From NCBI GenBank assembly GCA_016787285.1, contig JAEUUV010000026.1, positions 1 to 35,615 on the forward strand: a stretch of 35,615 nt of DNA, given 5' to 3'. A program made the position numbers and the translations under genes. This document shows, piece by piece, positions 1 to 6,655 of the stretch; the stretch's first letter is position 1, and each line of letters opens with the position of its first letter. The notes beneath the pieces were generated by a model. The model was not told where the DNA came from and did not search any database. It saw only the letters and a list, made by a program, of their open reading frames with translations. The DNA comes from Saprospiraceae bacterium. GTDB lineage: Bacteria > Bacteroidota > Bacteroidia > Chitinophagales > Saprospiraceae.

Positions 1-2
1 TG

Positions 3-446
3 GTGTTCAACGCCTTTTATGGGAATCCATCTGCCGCTGCCAAAACATTGCAACTTACCCTGAGCCAGCGCGGCTATGCGCTGGCGCCGGACGGCATCAT
101 GGGCAGTAAAACGCTCGCGGCCGTCAACGTCGAAACCGCCAAAGACAAAACCGGGCTGTATAATGCTTACCGGGCAGCCTGGCTATCCTACCTGCAATCC
201 CTCGGCAACGCTACCTACACCGCCGGTTGGACAAATCGGATGGATACCTTTTTCCCGCCGTTGCCAGCCAGCGGAACACCCGACATGCCACCTGCCGAAC
301 CCAACTACCAGGTCGAACTCTGGCAACGCCGGTTTTCCGGCATGTTCAAAAGCGCCGACGATGCGATCTGGGTGTGGACGGCCTTGGCCTTGCTTTTTGG
401 CCTGATCGCCATCCTCTACTACCATTTAAAAACCATTGACCTATGA
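3..446 (+). CDS. GH108-type muramidase, C-terminal part (5' truncated by window edge)
   Basis: The visible 147 residues are the end of a lysozyme-like protein; the gene enters from outside the window, so the GTG at the first position is probably not the true start. The run from about residue 20 to 90 (RGYALAPDGIMGSKT, then YNAYRAAWLSYLQSL and GWTNRM) looks like the peptidoglycan-binding half that follows the catalytic domain in GH108 proteins, which cut the MurNAc-GlcNAc bond. The catalytic Glu-containing half would lie upstream and is not seen. A Pro-rich linker follows, then one membrane segment at about 119-141 with a short tail, so the enzyme appears C-terminally anchored. The stop overlaps the start of the next gene by 4 nt (ATGA), so the two are co-translated. 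Phage lysis module, contractile injection system or cell-wall remodelling are all possible. Family is fairly sure, role is not. Confidence 0.7.
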   Translation: MFNAFYGNPSAAAKTLQLTLSQRGYALAPDGIMGSKTLAAVNVETAKDKTGLYNAYRAAWLSYLQSLGNATYTAGWTNRMDTFFPPLPASGTPDMPPAEPNYQVELWQRRFSGMFKSADDAIWVWTALALLFGLIAILYYHLKTIDL

Positions 447-1057
447 CCACAAAAACCAAATACGCGCTCCTGGCCACAACACTTTTTCTGGGCCTCTCCG
501 GTCTGACCTGGTGGCTCTACCGCCGTTTTTTTCGTGACGGCATCGGCCCCACCGGGCAGTGGGATGATGAAGGCGGTACCACCGAACAACCGCATACCGT
601 GGCCGGATCGGAACTCAACTATGAGCAATCGCCCATCATTATGAGCCACTTTGACATCGGTGAGTTCGATTCGCCGGACCAGCCCGGCAGTGGCGTTTAT
701 ATGAAAATCAAGTTCCTCAAAATGCTCGATGCGGCACGGGAGCAGGCGGGTATTCCCTTCAAGGTCAATTCCGGCTACCGGACTCCCGAGCACAATGCCG
801 CCGTAGGCGGTGTGCCGGATTCCGCGCACACACGGGGCTGGGCGGCGGATATCGCGGCGCGGACACTGGATCAGAAGATTCGAATTGTGCGTGCGGCCAG
901 GACGGTTGGGTTTAATCGGTTTGGGATTTATGAGACGTTTGTTCATTTGGATTATGATCCGGGGAAGCGGGGGAATGTGGCTTGGAATGGGAAGGGGTAT
1001 GCGGTGGCGAGGAGTGGGGATTTTTCGGGGTGGGCGTTTGATCCGTTTACGGTGTGA
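443..1057 (+). CDS. Membrane-anchored M15-family D-Ala-D-Ala carboxypeptidase/endopeptidase-like protein
   Basis: This 204-residue protein has one N-terminal membrane segment (about 8-27) followed by a charged linker and a peptidase M15_3 domain (about 65-200). The zinc-binding pattern is visible: SAHTRGWAADI supplies H129 and D136, and VHLDY supplies H168 with D170, preceded by the usual SGYRTPEHN stretch. The family cuts D-Ala-containing peptide cross-bridges of peptidoglycan and includes phage endolysins and VanY-like carboxypeptidases. The start overlaps the stop of the GH108 gene (ATGA), so glycan-cutting and peptide-cutting activities come from one message. Both proteins carry one membrane anchor but at opposite ends. 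All metal ligands are present, so it is probably active. Whether it serves a phage, an injection apparatus or the host wall cannot be told from the window. Confidence 0.82.
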   Translation: MTTKTKYALLATTLFLGLSGLTWWLYRRFFRDGIGPTGQWDDEGGTTEQPHTVAGSELNYEQSPIIMSHFDIGEFDSPDQPGSGVYMKIKFLKMLDAAREQAGIPFKVNSGYRTPEHNAAVGGVPDSAHTRGWAADIAARTLDQKIRIVRAARTVGFNRFGIYETFVHLDYDPGKRGNVAWNGKGYAVARSGDFSGWAFDPFTV

Positions 1058-1300
1058 GGATACTACGGAATTTTCTAAAACCCTGGTTTTTCTACTACGC
1101 AGTAATGAGGTTGCAACATCCGGTCTAGGTTTTTTACGACTTTTGCAAAGCAAATGAATATTAAAAAAAACATGTGACGATTTGGTGTCAAAATTGTAAT
1201 CTTGCCTACGGTAGCAGCTTAGGAACAGGACAAAGTCGTTCTGCCCTGAAGAAGTAAGGCTATTTCGAATTATCTAGAATTGCAATAAAATATATCTAAA
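1058..1300. other. AT-rich gap without a recognised gene
   Basis: Both strands are broken by stops and hold no ORF that looks coding. It contains A/T runs (around 1164-1173) and no TAnnTTTG box. The composition shift from the GC-rich M15 gene to this stretch may mark a junction between DNA of different origin. Confidence 0.5.
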
Positions 1301-1696
1301 ATGCCTAATTGGAATGAAGTTGAACACCATCGTATAAGGATCGAGTATGACGGTATAAGTACATATACGGCGTTTTACGATGGTACCGAAGCTGGAGAAT
1401 TATCTCTATTTGAAGATTACGAAGGACGTCTATGGTTGAACAATGTTTCATCCAATAATCAAAGGATCGGTATTGGCTTATCCTTACTTAAAGAGGCTGT
1501 TGAGCACCATGGTGTTATCTATGCAGCAACTGATGGTTTTCAGAAATTCCAAGAAGTTAATGACGATGACACTCGCCATTTGAGTATTGAAGGGGCGGCT
1601 TTAGTAAATAGTGCTGTTCGGAATGGAATTTTGTTACGAGAATGGTGTTTCAATCCAGCATCTGAAAATGATTATAATACAGACAGCGATTTTTAG
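1301..1696 (+). CDS. Small GNAT-like protein of unknown role (131 aa)
   Basis: The gene is AT-rich compared with the core genes, which suggests recent acquisition. I do not recognise a named family. The segment NNVSSNNQRIGIGLSLLKEAV carries QRIGIG (residues 54-59), which fits the Q/R-x-x-G-x-G/A acetyl-CoA loop of GNAT acetyltransferases, followed by a helix and the strand GVIYAATD. It is shorter than most GNATs and its N-terminal beta part is modest, so it may be a minimal or degenerate member. A region of about 240 nt without genes precedes it and an inverted repeat follows its stop. No clear TAnnTTTG box was found upstream. Neighbouring accessory genes suggest cargo, but nothing shows a substrate. 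It could also be a non-enzymatic protein with a chance motif. Confidence 0.6.
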   Translation: MPNWNEVEHHRIRIEYDGISTYTAFYDGTEAGELSLFEDYEGRLWLNNVSSNNQRIGIGLSLLKEAVEHHGVIYAATDGFQKFQEVNDDDTRHLSIEGAALVNSAVRNGILLREWCFNPASENDYNTDSDF

Positions 1697-1705
1697 TATG
1701 AGTGG

Positions 1706-1789
1706 TAACATTTTTAGGTCGGTTTACACGGTTAAAAGCATTTCGGGGATAAACTCGCTTGGAGGTATCCCCGAAATCAAAATGTAACC
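1706..1789. repeat. Nested inverted repeat between convergent genes
   Basis: A perfect 12-bp inverted repeat, ATTTCGGGGATA (1740-1751) and TATCCCCGAAAT (1766-1777), encloses a 14-nt loop. Outer arms GGTAACATTTT (1706-1716) and AAAATGTAACC (1779-1789) pair with one mismatch. It lies between the convergent stops at 1696 and 1810, where it could end transcription from both sides. The lack of a T-run directly after the stem means a remnant of a mobile element is equally possible. Confidence 0.6.
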
Positions 1790-1809
1790 GCCAAGTGGAG
1801 AGGGAAAAT

Positions 1810-2319
1810 CTACATAGTAATTCGCAGACTGGTCTTGCCCTCCGTTACCTCATGCTCACTCTTCCCCAACAACCGCAGCAATCCCACCACCAAATACACC
1901 GGCGTCTGCAACAAAAACCAGGATTTCCGGGCACTCTTCCCCGAATCGAATCCGGCATACTCCGCTGCCTGTTCCCAGGAAAGTCCGTCCGGCAAGCGGT
2001 AGCGTTCGGTAGTACCTTCCTTGAAAACCGATACCCGTAAAGCATCCATCAGCGCGTCTGCCTGGGCCATCGTACTGGCCTTCACTTCAATTTTGAACCG
2101 GAACGGTTTGGTGAGTGTAATGGCTGGCGTCTTGCAGAGCACCATCAGTTTTATGGTGTCCTCAAAACTCATCCGGTCTTTTACCAGCAGGCGGGCGATG
2201 CTGGATTTGTTGGCGTAATTCAAAGGGCCAGCTGCGTCTTCATAGGAGACGCCGGCGCGGGACATTTCGGCGCGGAGATGGGTTTGGAGGGCGTGGATAA
2301 GAGGAGAAAGGTCTTGCAT
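1810..2319 (-). CDS. Unrecognised protein with HTH-like N-terminal half (169 aa)
   Basis: I cannot assign a family. Residues about 10-65 are helical and look like a helix-turn-helix or antitoxin-type fold (SYEDAAGPLNYANKSSIARLLV). The middle part (about 68-100) reads as a strand-helix segment (FRFKIEVKAS, then MAQADALMDAL). The C-terminal part contains the hydrophobic stretch SWFLLQTPVYLVVGLLRLLG (about 133-152), which could be a membrane helix or an amphipathic one. The ATG at 2319 lies about 60 nt below a TACTTTTG promoter box at 2385-2392. Its GC content is closer to the core genome than that of its neighbours. It is convergent with the GNAT-like gene and tandem with the STAND gene upstream. 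A regulator of the island is one guess, not shown. Confidence 0.6.
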   Translation of the reverse strand: MQDLSPLIHALQTHLRAEMSRAGVSYEDAAGPLNYANKSSIARLLVKDRMSFEDTIKLMVLCKTPAITLTKPFRFKIEVKASTMAQADALMDALRVSVFKEGTTERYRLPDGLSWEQAAEYAGFDSGKSARKSWFLLQTPVYLVVGLLRLLGKSEHEVTEGKTSLRITM

Positions 2320-2384
2320 GCTTTGTCTTCAGAAAGTTCAAGAAAAGAATATGGGAAAGGTAATCGTCAGCGTGTGCTTAGCTG

Positions 2385-2392
2385 CAAAAGTA
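2385..2392 (-). promoter_or_regulatory. Candidate -7 box TACTTTTG
   Basis: Read on the minus strand this matches the Bacteroidota TAnnTTTG element. A TTG triplet (2418-2416) lies 23 nt further upstream as a possible -33 element. It would start a transcript about 60 nt before the ATG at 2319. Confidence 0.5.
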
Positions 2393-2474
2393 TCTTATAT
2401 TTAGAGACGAATGTGCAACAGTAAATAGAAAATTCAACTCCTTTAGCTTGGTATGAGATTATGACTTATAGTTT

Positions 2475-5400
2475 TTACAAATCCTCACTCCTCTTTTGCC
2501 ATTGCTCCTCCAAATAGGCGCCAACACGTTGAATCAACATTTTCATTCGAAGGTCTAATATAGGCTGTTTCGATAACAGTTCCCAAAAGGCTTTCGGTCG
2601 GTCGTACCTGTTGTAACCTTCTCCGAAGAAACCTGACGAATACCTGTGGTAAGTAGCCCAATGATAAAGGATTCTTTCCATATCTTCATCACTTTGCGAC
2701 GGGAGAATGCGCTGCCATGCCTGCAACATCATGTCCAAAAAATTTTCACCGCGTGGAACATACACACAGTATCGCTCTATGTCTTCCAAATTATTTTCTG
2801 CAAGGGCATTTTGTAGGTGTCTTATTATCCAAGGCTCCTTTGTGACAGGATCGTTTACATCTAAATAAGGGTTTCGCCAATCGGGGAAGCATATAAGTGC
2901 TGCCTGTTCCCATTTTCCAATTTTATTTATGAATTGGCGGTGATTTTCTGGCGTTTTAAATATCCCGCGCAATTCTTCTGACGAAAACACATCCGCTAAC
3001 AAAACCTCACCGACACGAAAATCCGACTTTCGGAGCGAATTTTCAATAGTAAAATGAGTAGCCCGATAATCAAAAAAGTCGATAAGATGATCAGCTTCCC
3101 GGATGCAATATTGCAGGACATCCTTTTCATGCGCATCTAATTTGCTCATTTTTTTTACCAAGTCGAAAGTTACACTACGGAGACATTCATCACATTCTGC
3201 AGGAATCTGATCGAGATTGCTAAAAAGGTATTTATAGGCATGTCCGGCATAGTTGAAATCCCTGCCAAAGAACCCTTCCTGTGTGATTTTACCAGAATTT
3301 AAGATACGCAGCAAACAATCGGCGACCTTGGCAACTTCGTTATCTCCTTTGAAAATGAAACAAAGCCGAGAAGCTATATCATACAACATAAATTCTTGCC
3401 CTTCGTCAATCATTTTCATCAACCATTTCTCTTTTTGAACTGGCTGATGTTTCTGAATGAGGAAAACCAATTGACTCATCTCAGCATGTGTTAAATTAGG
3501 GATTTTAGCCAACAGCGGTACTGCTATTTCCTCTTGAGAGTATTGTCCTACCCTTATAAGTTGTATTTCAATCTCTGAACGAGTCCATTCCGGTAACAGT
3601 GTAGATAAACCAGGGTATGACAACAATTTTTTGAAAGGCTCTGGAACAACGATAGCCCAGCATTGCACTATTCTAGTTAACTGATGTATTGAATCGCCTC
3701 TGCCTTCAGTCTTTTCCCATACGTTGGTTTTTTCAATGCTGTCACGAATAAAATGGGCAATTTGTTCCGGTGTAGAATATTTTTGGGATAGTTTTTGTAC
3801 CAAACCTTTGTGCTGTTCGACGGCTCCAAGTGCGCGTTTTTCTTTCAAATCGCTGTGCCTCCAGTACCACTCCCATCGTTTTTCCTTAGGTGCTTTTGCT
3901 GCCATTAGCGCAAAGTCATCAGTCATACACCAATTGTCCATAACACAGCGGTAAAACAGATACTCTGGAGTCCGTTCAAACCGGAGTAGCCAAGGTTCCA
4001 TTTTGTTGGATACGCCCCAAAGCCACCATTTTAGCAAAGTAGTTTCAGCGGTTTTTTGTACCAGAAAGTCCTGACTTCTACATAGCGCTTCACCTATTAC
4101 AGGAATGCAGCGCTCAATTTCTTGTTGAATTTGGGGAAATGTCTGCAACTTGAATAAATCCTCATGGCTATGAAAACGCTTGCCTTGTCCAATATCATCC
4201 AAAATACGTAAACAATCTAACAGGAGCTCTTCCTTTTGCATCGCTTCTACAATCAAGTCTATGGCTTCTGCTCGAAGTTGAAAGAGGTGCGTATTATTGG
4301 GCAGCGCATTGGTTCCAAAGATAATCGAATTGTACTCACTGCGGATGTGTTCAAAAAATCCGCCCAACATGGTTTGCAGGGCTTCAACTGCCAAGATACG
4401 AATGACAGGGTTATTTGTTTGAAGGAGCCATGAACGAGCATATTGTATTCCGATTTTGTAAGATTCAAAGTCATTGTACTCATCAAATGGTTTGAAGGCA
4501 TTCGCCAGTAAGTTGGCAGGCTGGTAATTACTGACATTCGTTTTCCATCCTGACAACCAGAGTTCCTGTAATATGGTCAAGTAGTCAGTACGTTTGCGTG
4601 GCAAGTGGGCTAAAACCTCCAAAAAACGCCCGTATTCTTCACCTGTTGGATTATTTGAAAATGAGACTGTTAATACATTCTCATCTAAAACAGTTCTATT
4701 ACTCGCTTGAGTCTGGTTAGTAAATGCATATAGAATGAATGAGCATGCAGCATCGGTAACATTCGCGGCTATTTCTTGGCCATAGTACTGTTCCATGAGC
4801 AATGCTTCAGTAGCGGCTGTTATATGATGTCGCTGAAGGGTTTCCGGGTTCTCTCTAATTTGCTGCTCCCATTTTTTGAGTTGATGATTTAAAAATGTAC
4901 AGAGTGCCTTTCGGGAATGATTGGAAACATACCTCGCTACTGCCACTATTTTGTTTACAACATACTTGGCTTGCTGTTTGACATGTGGCAACAGGAGTGC
5001 TGCAATTGTTGTTTCTGGTTGATGCTCCAATTTACCTGCCACATAAAAGTCACCTTTTACTTCGGGAATGATAAACCAACCACCAAAGCGATGACGAATC
5101 ATTCCAGCGGTTTTCAAGCGCTCGAGAATATTTAGGAGACTTGTTTGATCAATTCCCAAATTTTGAGCGAATTCACCTAAAAGGTGGTCATGTACCATAT
5201 TGAAAACCAAGTGAAAAATAAACGGCTGGACTTTGTCAGCACCTAACTCTGGTTGTACATTCTGTTCAAACACCCGCCTGATTTTTACAGCAAAATTTTG
5301 ACTGATCGCTTCGATCTTTATTTTGGGACTGTTATTCATGGACTCTCCAAAGTACTTAAGCAAGTAAGGATTGGCAAACTGTCTCGCAATGTCCTCTTCA

Positions 5401-6035
5401 TGCTTAACTTTGGGAGCCTTGGACGATAGCCGAAGGAGCATTATCAAATGTTCATGCTTCCACAGAGGAAGATCAATTGACTGTACTTTAGCGGGAAGGT
5501 CCTTGATTTGTTGAATTACCCCCATGATTTTTTTTGACCAGGATGAATGAGCAGTGAGGATCAATCGCAGGTTGGGATTGCCGTCAATGAGTTGGAGCAC
5601 AGATAGCAGAAAATCATCTTTTTCCCAGTCTATATCGTCTCTGAATAATAAACTCGGTGCATCATCTGGCAAGGCTTGTGAAGATAAGCCTAACGCAGGT
5701 GGTTCGATACCGAAAGTATGCCAGCCTTTGTCGTTTGCTACTAAAATAAGGTTTCGCAACAAATGAGTTTTGCCAGTTTCTCCAGAGCCTGTTATGAGCA
5801 GGATACGTTTTCGGGGGTTTTGGAAAAACTCGTCAATTGCGGCTTGATGTCTGTCAAAGGTAGGAATAGTTTGTTCCAGAAGGTCGGAGGATACTTTGGT
5901 TATAAAAGGATTAGATACTGATATAGTAAATAGTATATTTACAAAATAATTGTTCGTTATATTGTCCCCAATATTGGAATTTACAGCCGTGATATGGCTA
6001 TTAACCAAAACGTTCTTGGTGTTTTTTTTAGTCAT
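2475..6035 (-). CDS. STAND/NLR-type ATPase with N-terminal amyloid-like motif and long helical C-terminus (1186 aa)
   Basis: The first 30 residues are polar and Asn-rich with the motif NSNIGDNITNN (19-29), unlike the rest of the protein. A P-loop NTPase follows: Walker A GSGETGKT (83-90), acidic strand SLLFRDDIDW (D133 and D134) as Walker B, and LRLILTAHS (157-164) as the sensor-1 strand. A winged-helix part at about 300-350 contains GGWFIIPEVKGDFYV, resembling the P-x-x-x-x-D signature after STAND domains. Residues from about 370 to the end are continuous helices with many Trp, Leu and Glu, as in an alpha-solenoid sensor. The family holds intracellular ligand-triggered switches, many of them anti-phage. 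The gene follows a small putative effector by 112 nt, a gap with no promoter box of its own, so the pair probably shares a transcript. DNA is AT-rich. NLR class is well supported; trigger and output are inferred. Confidence 0.85.
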   Translation of the reverse strand: MTKKNTKNVLVNSHITAVNSNIGDNITNNYFVNILFTISVSNPFITKVSSDLLEQTIPTFDRHQAAIDEFFQNPRKRILLITGSGETGKTHLLRNLILVANDKGWHTFGIEPPALGLSSQALPDDAPSLLFRDDIDWEKDDFLLSVLQLIDGNPNLRLILTAHSSWSKKIMGVIQQIKDLPAKVQSIDLPLWKHEHLIMLLRLSSKAPKVKHEEDIARQFANPYLLKYFGESMNNSPKIKIEAISQNFAVKIRRVFEQNVQPELGADKVQPFIFHLVFNMVHDHLLGEFAQNLGIDQTSLLNILERLKTAGMIRHRFGGWFIIPEVKGDFYVAGKLEHQPETTIAALLLPHVKQQAKYVVNKIVAVARYVSNHSRKALCTFLNHQLKKWEQQIRENPETLQRHHITAATEALLMEQYYGQEIAANVTDAACSFILYAFTNQTQASNRTVLDENVLTVSFSNNPTGEEYGRFLEVLAHLPRKRTDYLTILQELWLSGWKTNVSNYQPANLLANAFKPFDEYNDFESYKIGIQYARSWLLQTNNPVIRILAVEALQTMLGGFFEHIRSEYNSIIFGTNALPNNTHLFQLRAEAIDLIVEAMQKEELLLDCLRILDDIGQGKRFHSHEDLFKLQTFPQIQQEIERCIPVIGEALCRSQDFLVQKTAETTLLKWWLWGVSNKMEPWLLRFERTPEYLFYRCVMDNWCMTDDFALMAAKAPKEKRWEWYWRHSDLKEKRALGAVEQHKGLVQKLSQKYSTPEQIAHFIRDSIEKTNVWEKTEGRGDSIHQLTRIVQCWAIVVPEPFKKLLSYPGLSTLLPEWTRSEIEIQLIRVGQYSQEEIAVPLLAKIPNLTHAEMSQLVFLIQKHQPVQKEKWLMKMIDEGQEFMLYDIASRLCFIFKGDNEVAKVADCLLRILNSGKITQEGFFGRDFNYAGHAYKYLFSNLDQIPAECDECLRSVTFDLVKKMSKLDAHEKDVLQYCIREADHLIDFFDYRATHFTIENSLRKSDFRVGEVLLADVFSSEELRGIFKTPENHRQFINKIGKWEQAALICFPDWRNPYLDVNDPVTKEPWIIRHLQNALAENNLEDIERYCVYVPRGENFLDMMLQAWQRILPSQSDEDMERILYHWATYHRYSSGFFGEGYNRYDRPKAFWELLSKQPILDLRMKMLIQRVGAYLEEQWQKRSEDL

Positions 6036-6147
6036 ACTATAATTACTCGTTTGAACGACTAAAATTTGGCGGCCAGAAATTCGGCCAGTTTTTCATAAAA
6101 GTTGCGATGTAGTGATGAATATCATCAATATACACAACTCCTCTCAC
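6036..6147 (-). other. Gap between effector and STAND genes with a direct repeat
   Basis: It holds no promoter box. On the minus strand CTGGCCGAATT is followed by a second CTGGCCG, giving a short direct repeat around 6070-6090. The role is unknown. Confidence 0.4.
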
Positions 6148-6588
6148 CTAAACGACTTCATCTCCGAGGCGGAAGTCGCTGCCTGTTTTAATATTACTAC
6201 CTTTCACTATATTTTTTTGATCGTAGTCAACATCAGCGAAATTGCCCCGGTCACCGATATGGACATTGCCTTGAATGTCCATATCAGTGTTTTTCATCAC
6301 ATTTTTAATCTTCTGCTTTTGAGTAGCATACTCGGCGATCCAGGCTTCAAGTTCCTGCTTAAAGGTCTCGTTTTTCAATAATTTAGACAGTTCTTTTTCC
6401 ACTAAAGCTGTTGTTACTGCTTCATTTCCCGGTGAATCTAGTACAGTTTTAACCACCGGGTCACCATCAATGAGAAACCAGGAACGAATCCATTTCATGG
6501 AAGTGGTGACAAAATCCTCAGGAAATTTTTTGACTTCCTCGTTTGCGAGAATGAGGTCGAGAACGTACTTCTTGGCTAAATCGAACAT
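6148..6588 (-). CDS. Small helical protein with C-terminal amyloid-like motifs; candidate Bell-type effector paired with the STAND ATPase (146 aa)
   Basis: Residues 1-100 are predicted helical, with the aromatic patch MKWIRSWFLIDGD (31-43) and a charged helix KELSKLLKNETFKQEL (65-80). The last 45 residues change character: MDIQGNVHIGDRGN (103-116) and a second copy from NIVKGSNIKTG to FRLGD (126-143) are Asn/Gly/Asp beta motifs like the one at the N-terminus of the STAND protein downstream. In known prokaryotic amyloid-signalling pairs the effector carries the motif at its C-terminus behind a helical, membrane-active Bell domain, and the NLR carries it at its N-terminus. I chose the ATG at 6588 because the promoter box at 6607-6614 lies inside the longer reading frame that begins at 6648. 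The Bell assignment is my inference; the motif similarity is seen directly. Confidence 0.72.
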   Translation of the reverse strand: MFDLAKKYVLDLILANEEVKKFPEDFVTTSMKWIRSWFLIDGDPVVKTVLDSPGNEAVTTALVEKELSKLLKNETFKQELEAWIAEYATQKQKIKNVMKNTDMDIQGNVHIGDRGNFADVDYDQKNIVKGSNIKTGSDFRLGDEVV

Positions 6589-6606
6589 AAGTATCCAAAT
6601 TTGGAA

Positions 6607-6614
6607 CAAATATA
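6607..6614 (-). promoter_or_regulatory. -7 box TATATTTG driving the effector/STAND pair
   Basis: The minus-strand TATATTTG fits TAnnTTTG exactly. It sits 19 nt upstream of the ATG at 6588 and gives a short leader. As no box was found in the 6036-6147 gap, it probably serves both genes. Confidence 0.6.
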
Positions 6615-6655
6615 CAAGAGAAAAATCAGGTATGTTTTTTATAATCATTTGAATA

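Noticed and set aside
419-1153. 244-codon minus-strand frame opposite the M15 gene
   Set aside because: It is Arg/Pro-rich with no motif. The plus-strand peptidase is well supported.
6589-6648. 20-residue N-terminal extension of the small effector
   Set aside because: The promoter box TATATTTG at 6607-6614 lies inside this extension, so the message would begin after it.
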